Source: Clostridium thermosuccinogenes
GTDB lineage: Bacteria > Bacillota > Clostridia > Acetivibrionales > DSM-5807
Reading direction: 5' to 3'
DNA length: 64,000 nt
NCBI RefSeq assembly: GCF_002896855.1
Contig: NZ_CP021850.1
Location: forward strand, 4,241,665 to 4,305,664
The notes below the pieces were generated by a model. That model saw only the letters and a program-made list of their open reading frames with translations, did not search any database and had not been told where the DNA came from. Positions 53,388-62,757 of the stretch are shown piece by piece. Numbering within the stretch: position 1 is the stretch's first letter; every line of letters starts with the position of its first letter. Both the position numbers and the translations under genes were made by a program.

Positions 53388-54814
53388 CAGTACTTACGCA
53401 AAACAAAATGATCCTTGAAAAATAAAGATTTCACGCACTTAATTTGTCCCAAATGGTTGTTGCGAGAGGATTTGAGACAGTATTTACCTCTTTACCTGTC
53501 CGGTCTTTGGATGTTACATTAATAATGTACACAATACCGTTGACTTTAACCTGGACAATGTCCTGCAGGAAGCTGATGGTTTCACCCATGGTATTCAAAT
53601 TATTCTGTATCTGCAAAATCTGCACGAATACAGAAGTTATGAACACCAAGGAGAAGTGACCCTCAAGTTTTCTAATAGACCGGACTTGAACTTTTTCAAA
53701 GTTCAGAAACTGCTTGATGTCTCTGAAGAATACTTCAATGTCCCAACGGCAAAGGTATTTCTTGAGGATGTCTTGAGCAGCTACACCGGGCAAGTCAGTA
53801 ATGATAAATCTGGTGTTTTGGATAGATGCGTTATAGCCGTTTTTGACTATTGCCATCATGGTGTTACCCACACCAGGTAAGATTACCGATAAAGCCTTGA
53901 TGTAGAAGCCTGTACCGGGGTAGTACCTGTACTGTTTCTTGCTAAACAGCAGGCTTATGGTCTTAACGTTAAAGTTAACCCTGTTGTTGTACAGCACTTT
54001 GCGGTTATTCTTTATCATGCAGACATAGTGGTAACCGCACTCTGAGAGCTTTTGCAGGAGCTCTTTACAGGAATACCAGGTGTCGAATGTGACGTATTCG
54101 GCAGCCAAACCAAATTTGTGGGCGAAGGATATCATACGTATGGCTAGTTCAACCTTGGTATGATATTCTTCACACTTTTCTTCCGGTTTCCATATCCGAA
54201 ACGCCACGGGGATTTTAATCCAACCATTAGACCATAGAAGGACTACAATGTGCATTCCCCAGACATACCGATTATTTGTGTGATCGTATACATAAGATGT
54301 CGGGAAAATGCTCTTGCCGAAAGGCTTCCTGATAATCACATCATCGATGATCAAATATCCAAGACCAGCCGTTTGTGACTGTATTGCCTGGATGAACAGG
54401 ATCATGATATTTGTGTTATTAATAGAAAGCAACGGCAGCAGCCTTGTTATGGCATCATGGGATACCCAGTACAGCTTCTGCGCAATATATGTTGCTGTAG
54501 GATTATTAAACAGGATTATACCCATACATGCTGCAACGAAGACCAGTGTATACTTCTCAGGGAACAAAAACTTATCCAAATTGAACTTTCTCACCAGTTC
54601 AGTAATAATATCGTGAATGCCGTGCTTGGCAACGGTTATGTCGGAAATGCAATTTTTGGTAGACCTCATGGAACCCCTGCCAAAAGAATAGCATAATTCG
54701 AAAACTGGTGAATAGCTGTAATATATGGAAACCTCAATGCAACAACCTTTTAAGCTATATTCTGTTTTCAAAGTGCTGATATGACTTGTTTATGTTACTT
54801 TTGCGTAAGTACTA
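53388..54814 (-). mobile_element. IS4-family insertion sequence with target duplication
   Basis: The 1427-bp element has terminal inverted repeats that share AGTACTTACGCAAAA (left from 53389, right ending at 54813). It is flanked by an 8-bp direct repeat TTCCCTAA (53380-53387 and 54815-54822), the mark of a recent insertion. It carries one transposase gene. Confidence 0.9.
53431..54669 (-). CDS. IS4-family DDE transposase
   Basis: The 412-residue transposase has the IS4-type motifs: first Asp in YLIIDDVIIRKPFGK, second in VTFDTWYSCKELL, and the Y(2)R(3)E(6)K signature YLCRWDIEVFFRDIK. It ends at 53431 inside intact terminal repeats and seems complete. I chose the ATG at 54669, preceded by AGGGG at 6 nt; an in-frame start at 54771 would place the gene start almost in the terminal repeat and has no ribosome binding site. 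Confidence 0.92.
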   Translation of the reverse strand: MRSTKNCISDITVAKHGIHDIITELVRKFNLDKFLFPEKYTLVFVAACMGIILFNNPTATYIAQKLYWVSHDAITRLLPLLSINNTNIMILFIQAIQSQTAGLGYLIIDDVIIRKPFGKSIFPTSYVYDHTNNRYVWGMHIVVLLWSNGWIKIPVAFRIWKPEEKCEEYHTKVELAIRMISFAHKFGLAAEYVTFDTWYSCKELLQKLSECGYHYVCMIKNNRKVLYNNRVNFNVKTISLLFSKKQYRYYPGTGFYIKALSVILPGVGNTMMAIVKNGYNASIQNTRFIITDLPGVAAQDILKKYLCRWDIEVFFRDIKQFLNFEKVQVRSIRKLEGHFSLVFITSVFVQILQIQNNLNTMGETISFLQDIVQVKVNGIVYIINVTSKDRTGKEVNTVSNPLATTIWDKLSA

Positions 54815-54846
54815 TTCCCTAATTAAATATGCAAAAATTCATTTAT

Positions 54847-55383
54847 TTATCTGAAGCCGTCATGGGATGACCTATTCCCCAGTAATATGGCAAGCCCTAA
54901 AACTATAAGGGCAAGGGGTATTATGATACGCCAGATGCTTGTGCCAAACAGCAATCTTCCGGAAAACACATCAAAGAAGAACAGGGACGTTATGGTAAGT
55001 ATTGCCACAGGGATCAGCAAGCCCTTGTCCCTTCTCCCGAAAAGATATAGTTCAAACAGCCCTACGGCCACAGAAAGTATTAATCCAGGCAGTAAAATAC
55101 CCCATATTCTAAACGACAGGCATAATTGCAAAACTACGCCTATAGTGATTAAAATGCCAGCAGGTACCAGAATACCTGCGCTCGACCTTTTACCGGAGAA
55201 AAACACCGAATGCAGAGACAGGCCGGGCAGAACGAAAAACACAGCAGGCCAGAATTTTCGCAAGATAAAACCTATTCTAAAATAAGGAAAGGGTATTCCA
55301 ATTAAATTCATATTATTCAATAAAAACAGAATTCCAAGTATTACAAATATAACTCCTATAGTCTTATTATTTCTATATTTCAT
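54847..55383 (-). CDS. LiaI/LiaF-like polytopic membrane protein
   Basis: The 178-residue protein has about five to six hydrophobic helices (TIGVIFVILGILFLLNN, FWPAVFFVLPGLSLH, IIIPLALIVLGLAILLG). The start, with NNMNLIGI and an RIGFILRKFWP loop, resembles the LiaI-LiaF-like and DUF5668 membrane regions of Firmicutes. It may take part in envelope stress sensing; there is no partner kinase next to it. The ATG at 55383 follows GGGAGG by about 10 nt. Confidence 0.6.
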   Translation of the reverse strand: MKYRNNKTIGVIFVILGILFLLNNMNLIGIPFPYFRIGFILRKFWPAVFFVLPGLSLHSVFFSGKRSSAGILVPAGILITIGVVLQLCLSFRIWGILLPGLILSVAVGLFELYLFGRRDKGLLIPVAILTITSLFFFDVFSGRLLFGTSIWRIIIPLALIVLGLAILLGNRSSHDGFR

Positions 55384-55464
55384 ACTAAGACATCCTCCCA
55401 CGATTGTACTCTATTATATTATAAGCCAGGGAGGCAAAAATGTCTGAAAAAAACGTGCCGAATA

Positions 55465-56067
55465 TCATTCACAATCGTAAAATAAGGACATGACTTCGGA
55501 ACTAGTGCTCATTTTCCTCAGGACATACCTTATTCCCATGGATATTATATCTGCAATTTTCATTACAAGGCTGAGCCTTGTATTCTGAAGCACGAGAAAA
55601 TCCATAAACCCGCCAAAATTAACTATTCCCGTTATATGCATATCCCCTACCGGATTCAAATTTTTATTGACACCCGATCCGGGTTTGATAGGGCCTTCCC
55701 CAATGTTGATGTAGCCTACATGCTCCATTCTCCCAAGACAGGCATCTATCGCAACCACAAAAGGTTTATTGTATTTTTCATATATCATTTTCATTGTCTC
55801 GTCTATATTTTTTGCGTGTACCGGATTATCCAGGTCTCCGTGGACATGGATGTTCTTCATTTTAAGCTTGCCGATTTTGTATCCCACCAGAGGCCCAAGG
55901 CTGTCCCCCGTAGACCTGTCTGTTCCAATGCATACAAAAACTATGGATTTATATCCATTTATAATTCCTTTTTTTATAATCATGTACAATATATCGCTAA
56001 AAGCTTTTAAGGCCGACTCACATTCAGTATTTATGCATTCGTGCAGTACTTGTGGTCTTAGCAGCAT
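55465..56067 (-). CDS. yyaC: Spore protein YyaC (DUF1256, GPR-like fold)
   Basis: The 200-residue protein matches YyaC, a sporulation protein related in fold to the germination protease. Signatures are [53 protein letters not shown] and [20 protein letters not shown]. Its presence supports a spore-forming organism. The ATG at 56067 follows GGAG by 8 nt. With mscS and DUF951 nearby, this looks like the conserved yyaC neighbourhood, split here by an IS4 copy. Confidence 0.93.
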   Translation of the reverse strand: MLLRPQVLHECINTECESALKAFSDILYMIIKKGIINGYKSIVFVCIGTDRSTGDSLGPLVGYKIGKLKMKNIHVHGDLDNPVHAKNIDETMKMIYEKYNKPFVVAIDACLGRMEHVGYINIGEGPIKPGSGVNKNLNPVGDMHITGIVNFGGFMDFLVLQNTRLSLVMKIADIISMGIRYVLRKMSTSSEVMSLFYDCE

Positions 56068-56398
56068 AATAATCTCCAATCATTGCATTCTTTGTATAAG
56101 AATACCTTTTTAGTCCTACTAATAATATTATTACCTTAGCAGGCATTATTATTACTTTTTCCACATTGCCCATATTTATACAGCATAATATCTGCATTTT
56201 ACTTCGAAAAATACTCCTAGGCAGCAATTATTTTTGGTTCTTGCCATCGGCTTCCTTTATGCAAAATTTATGGCTTGATTGCCATATTCCCCATCTTGTC
56301 AAAATCCCGGTAAAACAGTTAACAACGCAATTGCTAAAAGTAATTTATTTTGATATTATTAGTTAAACAAAACGAGGTAGGAAAGAGGTCGCTGACAG
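56068..56398. other. Intergenic region, divergent yyaC / PP2C genes
   Basis: This AT-rich 331-bp gap must hold both divergent promoters. I see no gene and no strong hairpin in it. Confidence 0.5.
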
Positions 56399-57529
56399 AT
56401 GGCTTTAGAAAATGTCAAGGATAGTATTGAAAACATAAAAATAGACAGCACATTCATTAATGATATCATAAACGGAATATATGACTGGGTAAGGGTAATA
56501 GATAGGGATAACAATATTATATATATGAACAAAGCTATGCGGGAAGCTTTTAAAAATTACCGGCCGGGCGACAAATGCTACAAAGTCGTATGCAAAGACT
56601 ACCCTTGTGAGAACTGTATTTCGCGCAAGGCGGTCTTTGAAGGCGAAACCCAGAAGAAGGAGGAAATAATAGGCGGGAGAATTTATTCCGTCATGAGCTC
56701 TCCTGTTAAAAATTCCAAGGGTGAGATAATAGCTGTGGTGGAAGTTTTGCATGATATCACGGAAATCAAAAATATGCAAAACAAGATAATCCAGCAGAAT
56801 AAAAAGCTGATGGACGACTTGAAAATAGCCAAGAAAATGCAATGCAACTTCCTTCCAAAGCACCTTCCGGAGGATAAAATAGATTTCTCCTTTATATACA
56901 AACCCTGCGAAACCCTGGGAGGGGACTTCCTCGACATTTTTAATATAGACGACGATCATGTCGGCCTCTATATCGCCGATGTTTCCGGCCATGGTGTATC
57001 GGCTTCAATGCTCACCATGTTTTTGCGGTCGACTATAAATAAAAGCATGCCATCCCCCGCCCATACGCTTAAGAACCTTTATACCGATTTTAACAGAAGC
57101 GGTTTCGACAGCGACATGTATATAACCGTATTTTATGCCATCATAGATTTGAAGAATAGAAGAATGATCTTTTCCAATGCAGGGCACAATGTACCGCCAG
57201 TTGTGTTCAATAAGAACCGGTTCGAATTGCTGAGAGTCCCCGGCATACCCATAAGCAACTGGATGGATGAGCCGACGTACGAGGATAGAGTCATTGACCT
57301 GCAAAAAGGTGACCGATTGTTCTTCTCCACCGATGGCATTGTGGAAATAAGGAATAAAGACGGAGAACAGTTTGGAGAAGAACGGCTTCTGAACATTTTA
57401 TTAAACGATGATTCTGAGCCTAGCAGTATCCTGGCAAGGATAGTCGACAGCGCCGGGGAATTTTCCAGCGCTAAAAGCTTTGATGATATTTGCGATGACA
57501 TAACCATGGCTCTTATTAAAATAAAATAA
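56399..57529 (+). CDS. PAS-domain PP2C (SpoIIE/RsbU-type) serine phosphatase
   Basis: The 376-residue cytoplasmic phosphatase joins a PAS sensor (about residues 15-125), a short coiled segment and a SpoIIE-type PP2C domain (about 150-376). The metal-binding Asp residues are in LGGDFLDIFNIDD, GLYIADVSGHGVSASM, FFSTDGIVE and ICDDITMA. The PAS domain holds a Cys cluster: CYKVVCKDYPCENC at residues 60-73, which could bind metal or sense redox state. It probably dephosphorylates an anti-anti-sigma factor; none is adjacent. The ATG at 56399 follows AGAGGTCGCTGACAG. Confidence 0.92.
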   Translation: MALENVKDSIENIKIDSTFINDIINGIYDWVRVIDRDNNIIYMNKAMREAFKNYRPGDKCYKVVCKDYPCENCISRKAVFEGETQKKEEIIGGRIYSVMSSPVKNSKGEIIAVVEVLHDITEIKNMQNKIIQQNKKLMDDLKIAKKMQCNFLPKHLPEDKIDFSFIYKPCETLGGDFLDIFNIDDDHVGLYIADVSGHGVSASMLTMFLRSTINKSMPSPAHTLKNLYTDFNRSGFDSDMYITVFYAIIDLKNRRMIFSNAGHNVPPVVFNKNRFELLRVPGIPISNWMDEPTYEDRVIDLQKGDRLFFSTDGIVEIRNKDGEQFGEERLLNILLNDDSEPSSILARIVDSAGEFSSAKSFDDICDDITMALIKIK

Positions 57530-57556
57530 ATGCCAAATAAATGCCAAATAAATGCC
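57524..57556 (+). repeat. Three tandem 11-bp repeats
   Basis: AAATAAATGCC occurs three times without gap, with the first unit spanning the PP2C stop codon. The cause is probably slippage. Confidence 0.9.
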
Positions 57557-57561
57557 GGAGT

Positions 57562-57608
57562 GAAGCAGCCTGTCGTTTTCGCATTCAGGGCAGACGATTG
57601 GCTGCTTC
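57562..57608. terminator. Hairpin between convergent PP2C and TetR genes
   Basis: GAAGCAGCC and GGCTGCTTC form a perfect 9-bp stem with a 29-nt loop and partial inner pairing. It lies between two convergent stops and overlaps the TetR stop, so it may serve both directions. Confidence 0.6.
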
Positions 57609-58242
57609 ATTCATTTTCATACATCCCTTTTTTGAGTATTTCAAAATACTGCCGGTATTCATCGGTAAGCTTATCCACCCGCCTCAATACTTCATCGGCA
57701 TCCATGCCTTTGAACTCCGCCATATACTTTTTTTGGAGCCCATCGAGGAATAAGCTTATAATCTCCACTGCCTTCCTAACATCAACGTCCTTCCTGAATT
57801 TAGACATGTCCAGTCCTTCATACAAGGTGGGCAGAACCTCGGCATATATATTTTTGAACCGGTTCTGAATCTCTTCCTTAAGCTCATCTGGCGTATTGAT
57901 AAATATATCGAACAACAGCTTATACATCAGCGGCTCATCATATGCCATTTTAAGCTTGATGATTCCGGTTTGCATAAGCCTGTCAAATATATCGTCCGAC
58001 GGATTTATATTGTACTGGCGGTATTTGTCCATGAAGCTCTTTATCACATAGTCCATTATATACAAATAAAGGCTTTTCTTGTTTTTGAAATAGTGAAATA
58101 GTATGCCTTTGGAAATGTTGGCCTTCTTCACTATTGCATTTGTCGATGCGTTGGTATAGCCTTTTTCTGCAAACTCCTCTATACAGATATCGATTATTTT
58201 TTTCTTCTTTTCCTCCGGCAGATTTTCAAAGCTTTCGTACAA
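57607..58242 (-). CDS. TetR-family regulator
   Basis: The 211-residue repressor has the N-terminal helix-turn-helix (KIIDICIEEFAEKGYTNAST, VKKANISKGILFHYFKNKKS) and a helical ligand-binding domain. It is the third gene of the ABC exporter operon, 36 bp after the permease, and is the likely owner of the two palindromes on the operon promoter, giving autoregulation. The start is a TTG at 58242; the ribosome binding site is poor (GGGATGTGG), so the exact start is uncertain. Confidence 0.9.
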   Translation of the reverse strand: MYESFENLPEEKKKKIIDICIEEFAEKGYTNASTNAIVKKANISKGILFHYFKNKKSLYLYIMDYVIKSFMDKYRQYNINPSDDIFDRLMQTGIIKLKMAYDEPLMYKLLFDIFINTPDELKEEIQNRFKNIYAEVLPTLYEGLDMSKFRKDVDVRKAVEIISLFLDGLQKKYMAEFKGMDADEVLRRVDKLTDEYRQYFEILKKGMYENE

Positions 58243-58278
58243 AAAACCACATCCCTGTTTATTTAATATCTCCTTCCT

Positions 58279-59076
58279 TTATACAGCAATGTTCTTCCTG
58301 TTGTAAAGTACATAGGTAAGGACAACGGATATTATAATGACCAGCACCATTATGACCATGTAAACCGTCTCTATTTTTCCACTGGCCACAAGGTCCGACG
58401 GATTTACATATTTAAAGGGAGTAAGGTATTTCAGGTTTTCCAGCTTGTCGGAAACTGCGGATACGATGTTTAGGAAAAATGCTCCCAGCACCACTCCAAA
58501 AGTAACAGGGTAAACCGATTTTGCCTTGACTATGAATACCGATATCAACAATCCTACAGAAGCAAAGGTAAGCTGCAGCATGAAAAATCCGAAGTGCAAC
58601 AGCAAAAATTTGTTCATGTCGAATGCGTCCCTTTTTATTGCTTCAAACACAATATAGTCGGCAGCAATAAACAAACCGTTGAAAAGAATCAGATAAAACA
58701 GCACGCAAAGGCTTTTTGCAGTAACTATCGCATTTCTTGTGACCGGCTTGGCCAGCAGGAATTCTATGGTCTTGTCACTTTCTTCCTTCGATATGATGCT
58801 GGAACTCAGCATCATTGCATATACTCCGCCAAAAAGGATTATATACAGAAATATATAGGCAAAGAAGTCCAGAATCTGACTAAAATTCAGTCTATCCATG
58901 CCAAGGCCCTCCAGCATTTCCTTGGGAAACTTCTTCATCAGTTCGTTGTACGCTCCGGCTTGTTCCGCCACCACCGGATACATGGCCATCATACCCAAAT
59001 TTGATGCTATGAGAATGACTGTCCATATTATAAATGATTTTCTGTTCCTTGCGAGCTCTCTAAAAAAAATTGCCAT
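58279..59076 (-). CDS. ABC-2 type exporter permease
   Basis: The 265-residue membrane protein has six helices in the ABC-2 arrangement: SFIIWTVILIASNLGMMAMY first, then a long extracytoplasmic loop, and a last helix VYMVIMVLVIIISVVLTYVL. The SSSIISKEESDKTIEFLLAK and PVTRNAIVTAKSL loop is characteristic. It works with the ATPase encoded just upstream; the substrate (drug, lipid or peptide) is unknown. The ATG at 59076 has AAGGAGG about 12 nt before it. Confidence 0.9.
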   Translation of the reverse strand: MAIFFRELARNRKSFIIWTVILIASNLGMMAMYPVVAEQAGAYNELMKKFPKEMLEGLGMDRLNFSQILDFFAYIFLYIILFGGVYAMMLSSSIISKEESDKTIEFLLAKPVTRNAIVTAKSLCVLFYLILFNGLFIAADYIVFEAIKRDAFDMNKFLLLHFGFFMLQLTFASVGLLISVFIVKAKSVYPVTFGVVLGAFFLNIVSAVSDKLENLKYLTPFKYVNPSDLVASGKIETVYMVIMVLVIIISVVLTYVLYNRKNIAV

Positions 59077-59125
59077 AATCCCAACAACCTCCTTAATTTT
59101 TCATCCCGTGCCGGCAGGGTGCATC

Positions 59126-60007
59126 TTAATCTTTCCTGCCGGTTTCATAATAGTGCATGAAGATCTCTTCCAATGACGGCTCTTCTATCCACAAATTTTC
59201 CACCTGCAGCTCCGATAGACTCTTGATCAATTCATCCATTTTCCCGCCAAAGAGAAACTCCATGGATTTGCCCTTAGTCTCCACGTTGACCATGCCCGGA
59301 AGATTTATCCTTCCGCCATTGGCAAAATCAATTTTAACTTTTTTAAACTTGTCGCCGGCCAGCCTGTCTATCGTCTCCACCTTCAAAATTCGGCCTTCCT
59401 TTATGATGGCAACCCTATCGCACATCCTCTGCACTTCGCTTAAGATATGGGAGGAGAAGAATATGGTGGTGCCTTTTCGGTTTTCCTCCCTCAATATTTC
59501 AAAGAACCTGTTTTGCATGAGGGGATCAAGGCCTCCCGTAGGTTCATCCAGAATAAGAAGCTTCGGTTCATGCAGCAGAGCCTGCACTATCACCGTCTTT
59601 TTCCTGTTCCCATAGGAAAGGGAGTCTATTCTTTTATTGAGATCCAGTTCCAGAATGCTGCTCAGCTCATAAATCCTCTTGCTGCAGTCTTTCTTGTAAA
59701 ATTTGGCTGAATAAAAAAGCAAGTCCTTAACCTTCATGTCATCGTAATAATTTACCTCCGACGGAAGATAGCCTATGTTCATTTTTATCTTAGCGGAATC
59801 CTTGATGCAGTCCATTCCAAAAATCTTAGCACTTCCGCCGTTCGGGAATATAAACGCAAGGAGCGTACGGATGGTAGTTGATTTACCCGCCCCGTTGGGG
59901 CCGATAAAACCGAAAATCTCACCTTCCGCAATATCCAGGCTTATGTCCTCAATACCCCTTACCTTCCCATAATATTTGCTTAAATTTCTTATTTCAATGG
60001 CATTCAT
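59126..60007 (-). CDS. ABC exporter ATPase
   Basis: The 293-residue ATPase has Walker A GPNGAGKSTTIRTLL, Q-loop region IGYLPSEVNYYDDM, signature LSYGNRKKTVIVQALL, Walker B LLILDEPTGGLDPLMQ and the H-loop SSHILSEVQRM. The C-terminal extension is typical of ABC-2 drug/lipid exporters. The signature reads SYGNRKK instead of SGGQRQR. The ATG at 60007 follows AGGAGG by 8 nt, and the promoter with two TetR-type operators lies just upstream. Confidence 0.93.
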   Translation of the reverse strand: MNAIEIRNLSKYYGKVRGIEDISLDIAEGEIFGFIGPNGAGKSTTIRTLLAFIFPNGGSAKIFGMDCIKDSAKIKMNIGYLPSEVNYYDDMKVKDLLFYSAKFYKKDCSKRIYELSSILELDLNKRIDSLSYGNRKKTVIVQALLHEPKLLILDEPTGGLDPLMQNRFFEILREENRKGTTIFFSSHILSEVQRMCDRVAIIKEGRILKVETIDRLAGDKFKKVKIDFANGGRINLPGMVNVETKGKSMEFLFGGKMDELIKSLSELQVENLWIEEPSLEEIFMHYYETGRKD

Positions 60008-60025
60008 TTTTTCGACCTCCTTATA

Positions 60026-60080
60026 TCGACCACCTGGTCAACCACAGCTTTATTATATACCACATTGACCACGTAGTCAA
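60026..60080 (-). promoter_or_regulatory. Sigma-A promoter with two TetR-type operators
   Basis: On the minus strand TTGACT (60080-60075) and TATAAT are 17 bp apart. Two 16-bp near-palindromes occur on the plus strand: TCGACCACCTGGTCAA (60026-60041) and TTGACCACGTAGTCAA (60065-60080). The second covers the -35 box and the first lies downstream of the -10 box, so bound repressor would block the operon. Confidence 0.82.
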
Positions 60081-60428
60081 TATGAAAATAATTATTTATA
60101 CTTAGAGAATGAGGATTCCCTATAATCGCCTTGCTGATTCAAAGCATCGGTGTCAGCTTTGCTGCTAAAATATAATGCGATATTTAAAAGCCAGCTTAAA
60201 CAAAACCTTCAGAACATTGCAAATTAATGTAAAACATGCAAAAATATATCTGTAGAGATGTAATCCCAATATGAATGTACATTGCATTTATGCAAAATGA
60301 AGCTATCATCTATATAAAAATAAAAGGGTACTGTTTTAAAGCACTTGTATAGAACAGCGGGGTTAGTAAGGCGGATATCCAAGCGACTGTATTATGTTCT
60401 TAAATAAAATTAAAAGAGGTAGATGTAT

Positions 60429-61022
60429 ATGATAAAATTATCAAAAAGGATAGGAATGGCAATCTTGACCTTTGCATTATTTATTGCATTTTCAGGATGT
60501 GCATCAGAAAAACCTGCTAGAAGCAATAATGATATGCGTGACACTGATCGAGCTGGAACTGATTCCAGCAAGGATGAAGAAATAAGTGTAAAAGACGATA
60601 ATGCAAATACAACAAAAGACTCTGAAAAGGATTTGGGGGATTCTATAAAAACCTACACGGACAAGAGATATAAATTTAGTGTGGACTATCCTGAAAATCT
60701 CAAAACGGAAATCACAGAAACCAGTATAGATTCAGGAATCATAATTTATTTTGATGATAATAAAGATGAGAGTATATATGTTTATGGCCAGTCAGGGCAT
60801 ATAAGTCTGCCCTATGCAGATGGGGTAAAGAAAGAGGAATTTATTACCGACAGCGGCTTGAGGGGTACGTTGTATATCCTGGAGCATAACGGCACAAAGG
60901 AGATGGATCTTATTCTTGGAGAAGGCTTTCTAGGCGCGAACGTGAGTTTTAGAATAGACATTTTTAAGCAATATGAGGAACAGATATTTAAAATTTTAAA
61001 AAGCATAAGGAGCACGGATTAA
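60429..61022 (+). CDS. Hypothetical lipoprotein
   Basis: The 197-residue protein has a lipoprotein signal (IGMAILTFALFIAFSGC), then an acidic, low-complexity linker (about 25-75) and a compact domain at about 75-195 (KRYKFSVDYPENLKTEITET, then a short loop and SIYVYGQSGHISLPY) resembling PsbP/DUF-type lipoprotein domains. I chose the ATG at 60429, 8 nt after AGAGGT; the ATG at 60423 is too close to that site. It lies 61 bp upstream of the response-regulator gene and might sense envelope state for it; function unknown. Confidence 0.75.
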   Translation: MIKLSKRIGMAILTFALFIAFSGCASEKPARSNNDMRDTDRAGTDSSKDEEISVKDDNANTTKDSEKDLGDSIKTYTDKRYKFSVDYPENLKTEITETSIDSGIIIYFDDNKDESIYVYGQSGHISLPYADGVKKEEFITDSGLRGTLYILEHNGTKEMDLILGEGFLGANVSFRIDIFKQYEEQIFKILKSIRSTD

Positions 61023-61083
61023 ATAAAGATGCCCAAAACCGAGCAAATGCCTAAAACACTTTCATCTGCAAAAGAGGAGATAT

Positions 61084-61758
61084 ATGAAAACTATTTTATT
61101 GATTGAAGACGACGAAAATTTAAGCCGTGGCATAGCATTCGCCTTCGAGAAAAACGGCTACCAGGTTATATCAGCAAACAGCATCAAGGAAGGGAAACGG
61201 CTATTGGAACAGCATGAAGCCCATCTTATCATACTGGATTTAGGGCTTCCGGATGGCAATGGGATAGATTTGTGTAAAGAAATCAGAGCTTATTCCAAAA
61301 TTCCCATTATCATGCTCACAGCCTGTGATTTGGAAACAGACGAAGTACAGGGTTTGATGTCCGGCGCTGATGATTATATAACAAAGCCGTTTTCGCTTTC
61401 GGTCTTGCGTGCACGCGTTGAAACCGTTCTTCGTCGACTGGAGTCTAATAAAAACAGCGTCATTCAATCCGGCATATTTAAGCTAGATGTTAACCTCTGC
61501 AAACTTTATCGTGGTGATGAGGAAATCCCGTTAAGCGCGACGGAGTTTCGACTTATCAATTATTTTATGAGCAATGCAGGACAAGTTCTAACCAAAGAGC
61601 AGATACTTTCGCTATGGGATAAACAGGGAAATTTTGTTGATGAAAACACTTTATCTGTGAACATTAACCGTTTGCGGGCAAAAATAGAAAATGATCCTAA
61701 AAACCCAAAGATAATAAAGACAATATATGGGATCGGCTATGTATGGGTAAAGGAGTGA
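61084..61758 (+). CDS. OmpR-family response regulator (BceR-like)
   Basis: The 224-residue regulator has a receiver domain with the acidic pair EDDE near the start, phosphoacceptor Asp in LIILDLGLPDGNGIDL, Thr in MLTACD and Lys in DYITKPFSLSVLRARV. A winged-helix output domain follows (about 125-224; VNINRLRAKIENDPKNPKII and TIYGIGYVW). The ATG at 61084 follows GAGGAG. It is followed at once by its kinase gene and an ABC pair, the usual layout of peptide-antibiotic sensing modules. Confidence 0.93.
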   Translation: MKTILLIEDDENLSRGIAFAFEKNGYQVISANSIKEGKRLLEQHEAHLIILDLGLPDGNGIDLCKEIRAYSKIPIIMLTACDLETDEVQGLMSGADDYITKPFSLSVLRARVETVLRRLESNKNSVIQSGIFKLDVNLCKLYRGDEEIPLSATEFRLINYFMSNAGQVLTKEQILSLWDKQGNFVDENTLSVNINRLRAKIENDPKNPKIIKTIYGIGYVWVKE

Positions 61759-61763
61759 TAGAG

Positions 61764-62687
61764 TTGACTTATTTGCCCTATATATTAACCGGAACTGCTA
61801 TTGCCGCTCTCACCATCACCATCCTATGCTGCCGGAAGTATGCTGTTGACACCTTAAATGCTGTAGAAAAGATTTTAGATCACATCCTGGCGAAAGATGA
61901 CAGCTTGTCTATAGGAATTGCAGAAGATGATCGTGTATCGAAGCTTGCACATAAAGCAAGACGGATTATGGATATATACATTTCCGAAATATCACAGGCC
62001 AGAAAGGAAAAAGAAACAATACAAGGGCTCATTTCCGATATGTCTCATCAGATGAAAACACCTTTAGCCAATATCTCAATGTATTCAGATTTGTTGATCG
62101 AAGGCAGTTTATCCTCAGAGGAGCAACAAGAATTTTTAACACGTGTAAAGTCGGAAACGGAAAAACTGCAATGGATGACCGATGGCCTGATTAAAATGTC
62201 AAGGCTTGAGATAGGAGCTATCCAGCTTGCTCCTGTAAAAACCGGCATCCGGCAAACTATATATGAAAGCATAAGCAGTGTGGTTGCTATCGCCGCAAAG
62301 AAAAACATAGACATAGTAGTATCTCCCTTTGACGATATAGAGCTTTACCATGATCGAAAATGGACCAGAGAAGCTCTCAACAACATTCTCGAAAACGCAA
62401 TAAAATATTCGCCTGTTAACGGTTCTATCGAAATATCCGTTGAGCCATTATCCCTCTATACAAAAATTACAATAACCGACCACGGCATAGGCATCGACAA
62501 AAGTGAGTTTAACCTGATATTCAAGCGCTTTTATAGAGGACAAAACACAAAAAACTATGAAGGTACAGGGCTCGGCCTGTACCTTGCGGCGATAATCATG
62601 GAAAAGCAGGGTGGATATATCCTGGTGGATTCAAAGCCTTTCGAATATACTTCATTTTCCCTGTTCTTACAAAACTGTAAGAAGTAA
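61764..62687 (+). CDS. Sensor histidine kinase (BceS-like)
   Basis: The kinase of about 307 residues has one clear N-terminal membrane helix (YILTGTAIAALTITILCC) and almost no extracellular domain, so the signal probably comes through the partner transporter. The H-box is SDMSHQMKTPLANISMYSDL; the N-box ALNNILENAIKYSP and the G-boxes DHGIGID and GTGLGLYLAAIIMEKQGG are intact. I chose the TTG at 61764, 8 nt after AAAGGAG; an ATG at 61743 overlaps the regulator gene and its own site. Confidence 0.92.
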   Translation: MTYLPYILTGTAIAALTITILCCRKYAVDTLNAVEKILDHILAKDDSLSIGIAEDDRVSKLAHKARRIMDIYISEISQARKEKETIQGLISDMSHQMKTPLANISMYSDLLIEGSLSSEEQQEFLTRVKSETEKLQWMTDGLIKMSRLEIGAIQLAPVKTGIRQTIYESISSVVAIAAKKNIDIVVSPFDDIELYHDRKWTREALNNILENAIKYSPVNGSIEISVEPLSLYTKITITDHGIGIDKSEFNLIFKRFYRGQNTKNYEGTGLGLYLAAIIMEKQGGYILVDSKPFEYTSFSLFLQNCKK

Positions 62688-62757
62688 TTCAAGTTTTGTA
62701 AGAAGTATGTAAGAACTGTATTTTATAATTCATTTCAAACGAAAGGGGGATGAACAG

